NCBI RefSeq assembly: GCF_020497125.1
Contig: NC_059072.1
Coordinates: 305,740,781-305,804,780 of the forward strand
Origin: Mauremys mutica
Lineage: Eukaryota; Chordata; Testudines; Geoemydidae
Length of the DNA stretch: 64,000 bases
Direction of reading: 5' to 3'
The notes below the pieces were generated by a model that was given only the letters and a program-made list of their open reading frames with translations, searched no databases and had not been told where the DNA came from. The position numbers and the translations under genes are program-made. Shown here one piece after another: positions 45,222-58,089 of the stretch. Each line of letters begins with the position of its first letter. Position 1 is the stretch's first letter.

Positions 45222-46425
45222 TGTGACGGGTTGGATCACAGAAACCCCCCTGGGAGCTGCCAACCGATGTGCCAAGACTACTTCTATCCCTGTTTTCCCT
45301 GCCAGCTCAGGACTTCAGCACCCTGTCTTGCCGAGCCAGACACTCTTGTCTACTTCAACAAAGACCCAGAGTCTGAATTACCTGCCGCAAAGCTGCAGAT
45401 TTACCTGAAAACAGCTCATAGAAGTGTGCTTGTCTTTAGTGCCCAGATGCCCAACTCCCAATGGGGTCTAAACCCAAATAAATCCGTTTTACCCTGTATA
45501 AAAGCTTATACAGGGTAAACTCATAAATTGCTCGCCCTCTAGAACACTGATAGAGATATGCAAGGCTGTTTGCTCCCCCAGGTATTAATACATACTCTGA
45601 GTTAATTAATAAGTAAAAAGTGATTTTATTAAATACAGAACGTAGGATCTAAGTGGTTCCAAGTAGTAACAGACAGAACAAAGTAAGTCACCAAGCAAAA
45701 TAAAATAAAATGCGCAAATCTATGTCTAATCAAACTGAATAAGATCCTCACCAGTTCCAGAATGCTCCCTTTTTACAGGCTAATCTCCTTTTAGCCTGGG
45801 TCCAGCAATCACTCACACCCCCTGTAGTTACTGTCCTTTGTTCGTTTCCTTTAAGTATCCTGGGGGAGAGAGGGTGTGGAGAGGCTCCTTCTTTAGCCAG
45901 CTGAAGACAAAATGGAGGGGTCTCCCAGGGGTTTAAATAGACTCTCTTGTGGGTGGAGACCCCCTTCCTCACTCCTATGCAAAGTCCAGCTCCAAGATGG
46001 AGTTCAGGAGTCACCTGGGCAAGTCACATGTCCATGCATGACTCAGTCTTTACAGGAGAAGCCAATTTCCACATGGTATCTTGTATGTCTCCAGGAATAC
46101 TACTTATGTGGATTGGAGCCTTCCAAGCTCTTTTGTCTGTTAAGTGCTTCTGGATTGAGCACTTAATTTGCACATTCCTTTCCCAAGAAGTGACCAAATG
46201 TTCTAACTAAGGCTACTTAGAAATCAAGCAATTATACAGCCAATGTTCATAACTTTGAACACACAAATGGTGCCTGCATACAACTAGGATGAGCATAACC
46301 AGTAGATCATAACCTTTACATAGATATGTTACATGGCATATGTAGCAAAACCCTATTCCAGTTATATCATACATACATTTATGATCACTCCCACCCCATA
46401 AAGCCTTATGGGGTACACTGTCACA
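45222..46425 (-). mobile_element. Solo LTR, minus orientation, TSD TCCCC
   Basis: The 1,204-bp unit begins TGTGACGGGTTGG and ends GTACACTGTCACA, with terminal TGTGAC inverted. A perfect 5-bp duplication TCCCC lies at 45217-45221 and 46426-46430. On the minus strand there are a TATA-like TATTTAAAC near 45940 and AATAAA at 45625-45630, in the right order. No internal retroviral region is attached, so it is a solo LTR left by recombination. Confidence 0.88.
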
Positions 46426-46430
46426 TCCCC

Positions 46431-49397
46431 AGCTGGTGGACAGCCCAAAGAAGGCCATTACCAGATGGTACAATTTAGACCAGCACTGAGGCTGCTCAAA
46501 ACTGTGTCAGGGCCAGTGTGGAGTAGACCTTGAGGATCAGAAAGCTTCAGCTGCCTCCCTTGCACAGACTGAATGCAACAGGAAATGTGTACCTATGTAT
46601 CCACACTGAGTTCAGTAGAGTTACAAAAGGTGTAGAGAGGCCTGCACTAAAAACTGGACAGTGACTGCAATATTTGTAGCATGTCACTGGGGTATTCACA
46701 GTAGTTCATATTTTAATATGTTCTAAGTATAGAGCACCACGAGTAAGTCAACAATAAAATTAATTTTTCTTGAAGGTGGTAATTAGGGTGTCGGGGTTTT
46801 AGCAATGACCTTGGTAAGTCAGCAAAGAACATGCTTCATGCAAAACACAAAAAAAGCACAAACATTTAAACAAAACTGACATTTTTAGCCATTACAGCAG
46901 AGGCTATCTCCATTCCAAGCTAAACACAGACCCTGGCACACTGACATGGAAAACAAGTCTCCCAAAATGTTTATTAGCCAGCCAAAGAAGAAAGCAGAGC
47001 TGGATATACATTTAAGATCTGACAATCTATCTGTGCACACCTGCTGAGAGCAAGGATTCATCTGCAAAAGAAAGGGCAGGGACTAAGTTGATCTACAGTT
47101 CTCAGTTCATCACATTTATCTGATTGTAGAACTAATGAGCTCTGAAGTGCTGAGCCACAATACAGAAAATACCACTGCAGAGTAGCCCTCCTTATTTCTT
47201 TGAGCTTATCTAAACGCTCCTTCTAATCATAATCAAAGACTTTTTGTCCCTGTTTTTCCTGAATTGTTATAGTGAAGACCTTACATTTAAAAAAAAAAAA
47301 AAAAGAATAAAAAGCAACTCCATATCCGTTTTCATAAGGTCTGACAGCTGCTGCCAGCGGGGAAAAGAAGGCACGGATAGAATTAAATATTGCTTTTCTC
47401 CACAATGGTAAGGATTATCTACAAAGAAGGCATTAGATTTGATTTGTGATCAAGCAAAGTGAGCTCACACTGCAGAATCAAAGAAGCTAGGGAAGGAAAA
47501 GGCTCATTGTTATCTAGTCCATCCCTCTGTCAGTGCAGGTATGTTCCCTATCATTTCAAGCATGATTTGGCAGTCATTTGTTCAAATTTGGGGATACAAT
47601 TTTTATCATCTGCAATCTTCACAATTGTGTACCACTGGGTACTATATGTACTGAAATATCCTAGGTGACTTTCAAAAAACTATGAGAGAGAAACAGTGAG
47701 CAATACAGTCACATCAAAGCTTAGTAACTCTGAATCCTCTAATCTTCCATGCTTATGGAGTCTGCAGATTTACATAAAGGAATTATTGATAATTCTGAAG
47801 TGTATTTACTTTTGTAAATGCCAGAGTTTAGCATTACTGATTGATCATAACATACATACATGATATACATCGGTGTGTGTAATATGTTAAGTAAAATGGA
47901 GCAGTAGAATAGCTATGGAGAGAAGCAGACAAATTTCTAGAAAACTAACTATGGGAAATTAAAGCTTTTCCTCAACTATATGCATATCTAGTGCCAATTA
48001 CCACATTTGCTTGCTGATTTTTTCTAAAAAAAATTACGTTGATATTACATCAGCAAAGTTTTAAAGATATGAACCAACAGTGCAAACCTTAGAAATATTT
48101 ACCTGCATTTCCTCAGAATCCCAGACTCCAACAGGGAGAATTTCATTCCTCAAACAAAAGGAGGAACTGAAGAAGTATGAAGATTCTAAAACTTGTGAAA
48201 ATGTTTGGGAAATTCAGTAATGGTATTGAGCTATTTTAGGTGCTGTGGCTGAGAAACTTGTGACCTTTGATCCCTTATAAATGATCTTACTTCCCTCTTT
48301 TCAGTAGATATACTGTATAGTAGATGCTCAGCTTGCCCTGTCACCATCCATACTGTATAAAATCCCAGTATTATGAAGGGCCAAATTCTCCTTTCCAATA
48401 CATTAAACTCCCACTTAAGCCAGTGGGGGTTACTTGTCTATTTTTGGGCAGAATTTCTCCCTACTCTTTTTTCTTCCACTCTATTTCTGTTCTGCACCCG
48501 TCACCAAGGTATCTGATCACCTTTCCGCTCAGATAGTGCTTTACAACTTCAGCACACTACACAAATGTCAACAACTCAATTGATTTTGAGATCTGAAAGA
48601 AAACTCTTGTCACCCCAACAATCAAAAAAAAAAAAGGATAAATCTCTTCTATTTCAAGTAGACAATTGTCAGACACAATCCTGAGTGAAAGCTGCAATTC
48701 AGTGTAAATAATCAATTCTTAAGTGAACAGTTTGAATAAATAGAGCAACTGAAATGGAAAAGGACATATTTCTAGCATTAAAGGAATCCAGATATTTCAG
48801 AGAAGCATTTGAAAATCTTTGGGGCAATTAGTTTCATCCACAATATTCCCCTTTACAATTTAACTGAAACCACAAAGAACTGAATGTACCTGACAAAAAA
48901 AACAAACAGTTTTTGATGAAGGCTTTTATTAATCCAATGCCATGTTAGCCGCAGGTATTTCTTCACAAAGAGCCATGACAGACCTTGTGCATGCACACCC
49001 CCTCTGCACACCAGGCTGAGAGATTGTGCTTCCCTGAGCTCACCAAGGAGAAACATGGATTTGCCTTGCCCTCTGGTCAGGTCAGTGACTAAAGGGCATG
49101 GTTTGACCTCACATTATTATAAGCAATGGAACAAGATAAGTTCGTGGCCATGTAGGATCATCAACAGCATTGACTCTTTACATATCCACACAATGTTTAA
49201 GCCACGTTTGCCCTCTATTCTGCAAATACTATTTCCTGTGGGTCTAATGTGAAGCTGAGGTGCTTCTTGTCCTCTGAGTTTGCCACACAACCCTACTAAC
49301 TTTGCCATCTTCAGTCCCTTTTACTACTAGAGAAGAGGATTGTCACCTTGGATTCCTAAAAAAGCAGGAAAACTCTTCCTCTTTTGGTAGCAACAAC

Positions 49398-49437
<40 letters not shown>

Positions 49438-50420
49438 CATTAGGATGTGGGCTGCTAATGGAATAAGAGGGTGTTAATTTGTGAACTATTAAGAATCCTA
49501 GGGATTCCCTGTTGGAAAGAAAATACCAAAAAACTGCTGCATCTAAGCTGTTTGTGCAAAACACACAGACCAAGTCCTGCAAGCCTTTATTCATGTGAGT
49601 AGTCCGACTGGGTTCAGTAGGACCATTTTTTCATGACTAAGCTTTTGTAGGGCCTTACCTTAGTTAAAAGAAAGAATTCTGGGGGAAATCCTCAACAGCT
49701 GAGGAGACAAGAGAAGACTGTAAAGCAGCTGCATTTTGCATTCATAAAACATTGTCTAAGCTTACTTTTTACACAAATGTTTGCATCTTGAAATTCATGA
49801 AAATAGTTCTTAGACTAGACGGCTTCTCTAGCAGATGGATTCATACAGACACCCTATTTAGATAGTGTTGTCTGCTCTGCTAAGTACTATAAGTGCATTC
49901 TGGGTTTTGAGAATTTATAAATACTATGAAATCAGAAGTTATCTGGCACGGTCTTACGGTCCACTTTCCTTTCCTCTTCAGAGTTCAGAGATAGAAAAGT
50001 GTATAGCTGAAATGAATGCAGAAACTACTGTAATGAGTTCTGTTCTTTGCAAATGGCTAGCTGATATTTAAACAAAAAAATTGTCTTTACTACAAATGAG
50101 ACACAATGTAGAAATGTTTCTAGGAAGAAGTACCAGTCAAGTATTTTAGGCTAACACCCTTTATATGACTATGGTATCTTCATTTTCTTCACATCAGTCC
50201 TTTCCATTCTTTCACATCAGACAGAGTTGTCCTTCTGATAGTTTGATGTGTGCAATCCCATAGTATCAGGAAGACGCCCCAGGAGCTTTGTCGTTGAGAA
50301 GGGATGGAAGCCAGCTGGAGATATACTGGAAAGGGTAGATGTCAACTTGGGACATATGGCAGATGGCACTCAATCAGAAAGTGTCCTCTCATTACCAGCT
50401 AAAGAAACGGCATCTAACAA
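46431..50420. other. No gene recognised
   Basis: Four kilobases without recognisable coding sequence or element ends. There is an A-run near 47289-47304 and a (GA)n microsatellite at 49400-49430. A weak palindromic repeat half lies near 48365-48470. Confidence 0.4.
49400..49430. repeat. (GA)n microsatellite
   Basis: About 14 uninterrupted GA units. Confidence 0.9.
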
Positions 50421-51560
50421 TAACTACCTGGCTTTGCAGTTGCTTGAACATGACACAGTGACAGCACTGCTGGCACAGATGGATGATCTTTTCTTAGCTA
50501 TGCAAAGATGCCAAACATCCATGCTAACACTATTAGGCCTCTGTGTCCTTCAGCACCATTAATCATAAGGGTCTGTTGAGATACCTGGTAGAGGTAGATG
50601 GAATTGCATTAATATGACTCTACTTTTCCCTCGCCAAGTGATCCGAAAAGGGAGGTATTGAATAATTGTGCAACCTCTAACAATCTACAGAGTCTCTCAG
50701 TCCTCATTCCTGCCACGACTCTTATCCACTCTTAAATGTGACTGCTAAGAAAGATCATAAAATTGTGTAGGTTCTAATACCACTGATAAATGGATGACAT
50801 GCAGTTCTGTCTCGATCATTAAGTGAGGACAGTATGGTCTCCTGTATAGCTCAGTGGCTGGGTGAAATAGGGACATGGCTAAACCAGAGACAGCTGCCTC
50901 AGGTTCAAACCAGAGGAGGAAGAGGACAACACTTTGAGGGCATCTCTCCTAGACTGAAGAATTGACATGCAACCTAGGGAGTCTCTCTAGACTCCTTGTA
51001 GCTCCTGAACTCCCGGGAAGCAGCAGTAGCCAAGAATGACTTATACTATCTATGCATAACCAGGGGTTTGTACCCTTTAGTGTCAGTCAAGGACCTAGCT
51101 CTGCTGATCCCTGCCTTTGGCACCTCCAAACTAGAGTACTGTAATGTATTACATCAGAGATTGGCCATGAAGCCCACCCTGAAAAAAACTGGATATAGAA
51201 CCTTCTTTCCTAGACAAAGACGAAGACAGTGTCACAAATACCTCACACTAGTATTTCATGCTCTACATTGATCGCCTATCCAGTTAAATCAAATTAAAGG
51301 GGCTGGTCTTAATTTTCAAAGCTTGTAATGGTCTGAAGCCTCACTACTTCATCCTTTGGCTTTGCATCCAAAAAGGCAAATGAATTCAGTTGGTGAACTT
51401 TGGCTGACAGTGGCAAGGTTACACCTCACAGGCACTGGAAGCAAAACTTTCTCAGTGAAGAAAGCAATGCTGTGAAACTGGCTCAAATCTGTTCATGGAC
51501 TGAATTTAAACTGTGGACCAAGAGTTTCCAAATCCTGTTAGCAACTCCCTGAGCCATCAG
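50420..51560 (+). mobile_element. Decayed L2-like LINE fragment
   Basis: The plus strand carries degraded RT landmarks: 'LAQMDDLFLAM' and 'TSMLTLLGLCV' correspond to 'LL.DLSAAFDTVDH'-type sequence; farther on 'LEYCNVLHQRL' and 'LIFKACNGLKPHY' match the C-terminal part of L2-clade RTs. Frames are heavily disrupted. Confidence 0.55.
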
Positions 51561-52925
51561 ACAAAGAACAGAGCTGGTATACACACACTTAACATTTCAA
51601 AGCTCAAAATCTCTTTTTTTCCACTAGATCTACATCTGGTCCAAAAATGTCTTAAACTTCCTTTTTTTTTTTAATTTCAACATTTTAATTGTTCTACTGA
51701 AAACATAGTGGTTTTCCACTGACACACCTTTCTGAGTGTAACAGAGTTCTGAGGAGGTAAGAGATTGAGCCATCTCTATTTGAAACAATATAATAATATT
51801 CCAGCACTTAGACAGTGTTTTGGAGATGCAATGCAAATTAATGAATCATTGCTATTTTTATCATCTGCATCATCATAAGAAATAACTTATACTGTCATTG
51901 CTTTATCAATTACATGGCAGACAGTTCACTACTAGATTTTACAAGAGCTTGTTCAGTTCAAATATATGTTCATTTAGAATTTATACTAGATAATGTACAA
52001 TATTTACATTTTTCTACAGAAAAATCTGTCTTCTGTTTATAGATTTATTATTCATCAATCTACTGAGAAATCATATGAACAGCATGAGACAGAAATAAAT
52101 CATAAGCACAAAAAGTATGGAGAGAGATATACAGATAGACGAATAACAGCCTAGAAACCTCCTGCCATCTCAGAACCAGATGACTTAGAAAAAAGATAAA
52201 AGTTGTCAAGCATATATACCAGCAGTAAGGTTCCAAAGGGAAATGAGAATGGAAGAAATGTAAATGAATTCATTATAAGTTCACTTCATACTGCTCTGAC
52301 AGATTGGGAAGATAAACAAATAGAACAGGAAGCTAGATCAGGAGGGAAACTCACAAAAATGGGGGGGGAATACAAAAGTAAAGTGAAAATGAGATGTGTT
52401 GCTGCAGTTACATTAAGGGCTAGCTTTTCAAATGAGCCTTTTGTTTTTTAACCAGCTCTAATACTTGCAGATTATACAACAACTTATATAAGTGTACACT
52501 GCACAGTCAAAGAACCAGCCTTAACCCTGCCCTATGTGCCAATCATCTATCTATTAAGGATATCTTAGTTCACAACAAGAAGCTAAGGCCTTGTCTACAC
52601 TGCAGTTTTGTTGCCAAATGGCAGCTTTTGGCGATGAAACAATGGAAGTGTACACACTGCAATGCCACTTGTGGCGACAAAAGTCTTCAGTTTCGGTGAC
52701 AGAATAAAACTACCTCAAGGGGAGGCATAAAGCTTTTTGCAGCAAACTTAAAGCGATAAAGCGTTAGTATAGACGCTGCCGTTCATTTTATCTCCACAAC
52801 TGGCCTCCCCCAGTATCCCACAATGCCTACCATGACTGCTCTGCTTACTGTTTTGAACTCTGCTTCCCTGTATTCCTGTTACAAAGGCATGCACCCCTCC
52901 CACTTCAACGCTCTGTGAAATTCTG

Positions 52926-53090
52926 TAGAAGCAGCAAAGAATCCTGTGGCACCTTATAGACTAACAGACGTTTTGCAGCATGAGCTTTCGTGGGTGAATA
53001 CCCACTGCAAAACGTCTGTTAGTCTATAAGGTGCCACAGGATTCTTTGCTGCTTCTACAGAACCAGACTAACACGGCTACCCCTCTGATA
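52926..53090. mobile_element. Penelope-type fold-back with perfect 53-bp arms, 13-bp TSD
   Basis: The arms 52926-52978 and 53005-53057 are exact inverted complements around a 26-base loop containing GAGCTTTCGTGGGTGAAT. The tail AGACTAACACGGCTACCCCT follows. The duplication CTGTGAAATTCTG is at 52913-52925 and 53091-53103. Confidence 0.85.
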
Positions 53091-53187
53091 CTGTGAAATT
53101 CTGACAGCTTTAGCATGCTGCTCAGCTCAGACAAGGAAGAGTAAATCATTAACATGGAATCCTGCTCTGTCCAGCATTAGAAACGCG

Positions 53188-53222
53188 CTGTGTGTGTGTG
53201 TGCGCGCGCGTGCACGCACGCT
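53188..53222. repeat. (TG)n(CG)n microsatellite
   Basis: TGTGTG passing into CGCGCG, an alternating purine-pyrimidine run with Z-DNA potential. Confidence 0.85.
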
Positions 53223-53763
53223 GTGCAGAGCCAGGGAGGGAGGCAGGGGTTGATGTCGAGGTGTCCCTCTCCCCCAGCCTAAGAACTGGTTGCTTCCAGC
53301 GGTTGTCTGAATTTAAAGACAGTATGCCGACACTCACTCTCCCCAACACACACTGTCTCTCACATACACATATTCTCCCAACACACCTTATGTCGGTCTC
53401 TCCACCCACACATGCACCAGCTCTCTGTCACATACTCCCCCCCCACACATTTAGTTGAAAAGCAGCTGGCAATCTAGTCGGATGCCCATGTAACCATGGG
53501 ATTGAGAAACCTGCATCATGTGATGCTGTACCTGCCCCATGAGGCATTGCAAACCCTTCCCAAAGCACCTCGCAGCCAGTTGCACAGTGGGATAGCTACC
53601 ACAGTGCACTGCTCTCTGTGTCAATACAAAATCTGCTAGTGTGGGTGTGCTCTGCTGACACAAGGAGCAGAGTGTGGACATGCCGCAATGATTTAATTAA
53701 AGCACTTTAATTAGAGTGGCATAACTTTTGGCAACAAAACTCTGCCGTGTAGACATAGCCTTA

Positions 53764-55028
53764 GGAAAGGAAAGCTGAATATGTGTTTTGATAGTGTCTC
53801 ACTCACATCCAAAATGGTATCGTTCCCAAGTCCTTCTCTGATTGTTAGCTCTTTTGGACAAGGACCGTGTCCACTTCTGTGTTTTCACAATGCCCAGCAA
53901 AATGGTTAAAAAAAATGCTATAATTTCAAAATTGTTTAAGTTCACTTTTTAAATGGGATTTTTTGTTTTTCTAAATTTTCCTCAGAATGTATCACTTTTT
54001 ATTTTGAAATTGAAAATGTTTAACTTTGAATGAGTTCCTGTGTTGGGACAAACTGCCTGATCCAATATGGCAATGCAGAAAAAAAACCACCTCAAACCAA
54101 ACAAAAACAGAAAAGAAACAAAGGAATCTCCCATGAAAGTTACTGTGAAACAAAAACGAACAAAGAAATGAAAAATGGACCACATGGGCCAGCCACTCTC
54201 CCCCGGACCAGCAGGCACCCTGAAACCACACTGCTCCCTTGAGCACATGGGCTAATTGATCTTTGTGATCCTCCCCCAACATGGGAGGAAAGACAATTGA
54301 ACACAAAAGAGAACACTGACAGTGTCAGATAACTGAACTAAAGGAAAATGGCCAAAAAGCCCAAAAAAATGTTTAAAGTCATTTTTGTGAACATTTTCAT
54401 TTTTGTTAAAAAAAAAAAAAGCCATTGTTGGACAGCCAACATTTTCATGAAAAATGCTGACTGTCTTTAAATAATAAGTAATGTCATTTCAGGCTTTAAT
54501 CTCTCCTTTTTTAAAAGTTTAATGAAAGTACTACATATTATTTCTCTGTGGGCTGATTTCTTCTTGCCATTGATGGTTTTTTTCCCTGGATGAATTCAAG
54601 GGAATGCTAAGAAACACTTTTGTCAGCACCTGTTTTTTGTTTTTTCATCTAAATCTGTTAATTTTCTTCTGAAGATTGTAATTCACTCCTTCCACTGAGC
54701 AGTTCACTGTTCAGCAGGGTTCAAATACTGTAAATCTTCCTTGCAGATTGGTGTGACAAATCTCTTTGCCACCTGTGTGTTAATTTGCATGTAGATTGGG
54801 GACTCTTGCTACTTTGCAGGAGTTAACAATCTTTTAGTCACTTCTCACTGTTTTTCCTTCACCCTGTCTGCTTTGATTCCCTTTCTTATTTTCTTGCTTA
54901 ATCACTTGGTAATTTTGTTATTCTTCACAATCCTCTGGAGAAGTGAATGAAGAAGTTCCAGGCTTCTGTTTAATTTAACTTAAAGAGAAATGGATTAAAA
55001 CAGACCAGAAGTGTTTTCTCCTAGAAAC
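53764..55028. other. No gene recognised
   Basis: AT-rich, with A-runs near 54406. Around 53837-53915 a segment (TTGTTAGCTCTTTTGGACAAGG) resembles a common old LINE/SINE 3' end, but support is weak. Confidence 0.35.
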
Positions 55029-55775
55029 CATGGTGAGATATCCTCTCCTGCAGACTGCAGTGCTATGTGAGAGTTGTGGGGCTGGGAAGAAAGCTTCTCC
55101 CCACTTTCCACCCATCCCTGGTACTCTCTACAAATCTGATTGGCTAGGAAGGGAGGGGGTTCCACTCCAAAACAAGGACACAGAATTAACTCTGATCCCT
55201 AGGAGGGTTTGAGTGAATGAGCAGATGGGGGATGGGACAGGAGACCAGCCTGGCTGATTTGGAGAGGAAACAAAGGAAGAAGCATGTGGAGGAAGGAGGA
55301 GGAGCCCTGATCTAAGGCAAAGGGAGACCGATCTAGGAGCTTCCTGGAGAAGAGTCCTGTGCTTGCAAAAGGGGACTGGTATCAATGCCCAGCCTGGAGC
55401 TGACAGCATACACCATTCCGAGCTCACACTGCATGGCAGCCTCAGAGAGCACAGACAAGTTGGACTGACCCAAAAAGAGGGAAGGGATGCATTGGCACAG
55501 AGTAGAGAGACTGTGTGTTTAGCCAGGTGTTGGGGGCAAGGGGAAGGCTGTGTGGTGTATCAGGGCAAGGGAGTCGGTGTAACTCCTGCTAGAGATCCTG
55601 GCTTAGGTCTACTCCTGGCTTTGCCTGGGTTAGATAAAAGTGTCGTATGGTTAAGTGCAGTGCTTGTTCCAGGGGTAACTCCAACCCCTCTAGGAGGGAG
55701 TGTTGGTGTTTGTGCACCTCTGCACAAACAGGACCTGGGACCCTTCAAGACCCTCAGAATCCCCCATCTGACAAG

Positions 55776-55793
55776 TGGTGTCCCAAACAAGAT
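55776..55793 (+). other. Candidate primer-binding site
   Basis: TGGTGTCCCAAACAAGAT lies two bases after the CTGACA end of the putative 5' LTR and begins TGG, as expected for pairing to a tRNA 3' end. I cannot name the tRNA with confidence. Confidence 0.4.
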
Positions 55794-56148
55794 TTGGGGA
55801 TTTTAGGTAGGGATCTGTGCGGACCATATCTGAGGCTCCAGGAACATTTCTGAATCATTATGGACTCACACAACCCCCTCAAGCCCATCCTGCCAGCCTG
55901 CCCAACCTCAATGACTTTGACATACCAATTGGGCATGTTGTAGTTACCCCGTTTTACAGGGGATGGCCAGACCAGCTACCCAGGCAGACCTGGAATCCAC
56001 ATGTACAGCCTCCCTGAGTAGCAGAAGGCAGGGATCCTGTTGGGCCAGCTGTGGGGAGCTGCCATTGTGGAAGTGAGGACCTGGCCCCATGACCAGAAGA
56101 GTACCACCCAAAATATTTGTAAGCAGCTGGATTGAATTGATAAACCCC

Positions 56149-56694
56149 TGTTGCCGGCTCAAAGGGCCCGAGGAGGAGCAACAGCGGGGTTCATTGCCCG
56201 GTGTGCGTCGCACTAATTAACACACCAGGGTGGAGAAGCAAACCAAGTTTATTTGAGCTCAAAAAAGGTGCCAGGGAGGAAAAGCATTCTCAAATCCTGC
56301 ACACCCGCGCGCAGGCGGGGTCCCAGCATTTATACCCTAAGCTGTTTGTGTAAGCCTTTTGTTTTGTTTTCCCCCTCACCCCTCCTTTCCCAACAGCAGT
56401 TGCTAAAATGTAATGTTTAAAGTGTGTTAGAAAGTTCCCATTCGCATATTTATCTATGGCCTTCACAGCACAGACGCATGTAGACTTTTCTCCCCCTTCT
56501 CCCCCCGGTCTTACTGCCGATTTTTGCTGTTTCAAGCTGTCCTGCAACTGCAAGCTAAGAAAGCTGACATTTACAAATTTTGCTTGCTGTTTGTTAGCAT
56601 CTTAGTCTGGTTAAAGTTCACAGCATGGAAGAACTTTGGTTCATTCAGGCCTACAGTCACAACTTTGGTTTACTTAGGCCTAGTGACACCAACA
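56149..56694 (-). mobile_element. Solo LTR, minus orientation
   Basis: Starts TGTTGCCGGCTC and ends TGACACCAACA. Flanks CCCC (56145-56148) and CCCT (56695-56698) are a near 4-bp duplication. On the minus strand TATAAA (56330-56335) and, about 80 bases later, AATAAA (56248-56253) are correctly ordered. The structure suggests a gammaretrovirus-like endogenous LTR. Confidence 0.75.
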
Positions 56695-56705
56695 CCCTCA
56701 TAAAT

Positions 56706-57236
56706 GTTACCCGAAATTGGGCCGACTAGTATGCTTAGAGAGGACTAATGACCCACCAGAGTTTGGCAAAAAGCAGCACATTTATTATACTGATAGCTAA
56801 GCTCAAAAGAAGTGGGGAGGGGAGGGTCACACTAGCATACTCACGCTCCCAGGACAGGCACGGCACTGGAGATGTCAGGATCCTTCAAGGTAAGTGTCCC
56901 ACAGCTCAGCGATGGACGCTGTGAAGAAGGTAAGTCTTCCCAAGGCAGGATGGAATGCAACGTGGTGGACCAATGCCCAGGCAGTCCGGGAGAAGGGCCT
57001 TCACAGGAGGTACAATCTTAGTGGACTCCTGAGCATATGGCCCCTTCCCCTTTTAAAGGACCTGCTCCTCATGGCCTGCGACTAGAGATGACTTGGCCAC
57101 GTCTGATTGGTCACACTCCATCTCGGGCAGTGTCCATGCATTGGGTGTGTGATTGCTGCCTAATTAGAGTTCCAGACACCTTGTCTACCTGGGAGCTCTT
57201 CTGATCTTCCAGCTGTTCAAGCAGCCCATTCATCCC
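56706..57236 (-). mobile_element. Second probable LTR, minus orientation
   Basis: On the minus strand a CCAAT box (57106-57110), CTTTTAAAAGG (about 57050-57059) and AATAAA (56781-56786) follow in promoter-to-poly(A) order. Boundaries and target duplication are uncertain. Confidence 0.5.
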
Positions 57237-58089
57237 ACAAGCATTCCAGGAGGGATGGGGAGGGGGAAAGCTACTTCACAGGTATTCAAAGAGGGAGAGG
57301 AGACAAGACGGGGAGGGAGGGGCAGGGGAGAGAAAGTGTAACAGACCTTTTGAGGGTACAGGTTATACATAGCTCCTACAACAATAAACAGATGAAAAAG
57401 TTCTTTGCTTAGGCCCAAAAACCTACTGAGGCATGCAGGGACTTGGCCAATAGCTTTCAAGTGATCCTCTGTTCCATCAAAAACATGACACCCTCCCTGG
57501 CCCAGGACCTTGAAAAGGACCTGGAGCAATGATTGGCAGAAGGGGCTGTGACTCTCTTGCTTGGCAGCCTTTGCACTCCCTATGGATCCAGAACCCCAAT
57601 ATGGACTTCAAGAACTTTAAAGAAAAAGCTATGGATGCAGTTGGGTCACAAATACCTGAGAGCCAGGGCCGGACTCATACCCACATGCTGGACTTGGATT
57701 ACCCACGCCCAACACTCAGAGCCCCGCCAGGGGTAAACCAACGTTTCCCAGCCAGCAGGGAAACCCATAACATCACCCCTCAAGACATGAAGGCAGTCTG
57801 GCAGCAAACAGGGCAGACAGTCTGTGTATCTAGAGGGAGGAAGGCTGCATGTTCTGTCAGGGACAAGGGTATCTATGTAGTCCCTGCTAGAGATCCTGAC
57901 CTAGGTCTACTCCTGATTTTGCCTGGATTAGATAAAAGTATTGTGCTAGGATTAAATGTGGTGCTTGTTCCAGGGGTTAACTCTGATCTCCCTATGAGGG
58001 AAGGTTGGTGTTTGTGGAGAGGTGCATGGATAGGACCTGGGAGCCCTCATCAGATCCTGGGAATCCCCCACCTGACACAGTCATGGCAG

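Larger units (their letters stand above)
52587..53760. mobile_element. Harbinger-like MITE carrying a Penelope fold-back
   Basis: Left end GGCCTTGTCTACACTGCAG; complement of the right end GGCTATGTCTACACGGCAG. Both continue into GTTTTGTTGCCAAA. Flanks are TAA (52584-52586) and TTA (53761-53763). The 165-bp Penelope insertion at 52926-53090 and a (TG)n/(CG)n tract at about 53188-53222 are inside. Confidence 0.8.
55029..58077 (+). mobile_element. Damaged LTR retroelement with nested LTRs
   Basis: A segment at about 55509-55773 is repeated directly at about 57826-58077. Both end in CCCC(A)CTGACA-type sequence and share GCTAGAGATCCTG, TTAGATAAAAGT and CTTGTTCCAGGGGT. The first is followed at 55776 by TGGTGTCCCAAACAAG, which fits a primer-binding site. 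I therefore read 55029-55773 as a 5' LTR and 57826-58077 as a truncated 3' LTR. The interior is short and lacks recognisable pol; much of it is occupied by two minus-strand LTRs. Left boundary is uncertain. Confidence 0.5.

Noticed and set aside
47273..47310. A-run as a retrogene or SINE tail
   Set aside because: No upstream element body or target duplication could be seen.
52926..53057. Possible microRNA precursor or CRISPR-like repeat
   Set aside because: The hairpin is a mobile insertion with target duplication; arms are 53 bp and perfect, longer than a miRNA stem, and there is no array of spacers.
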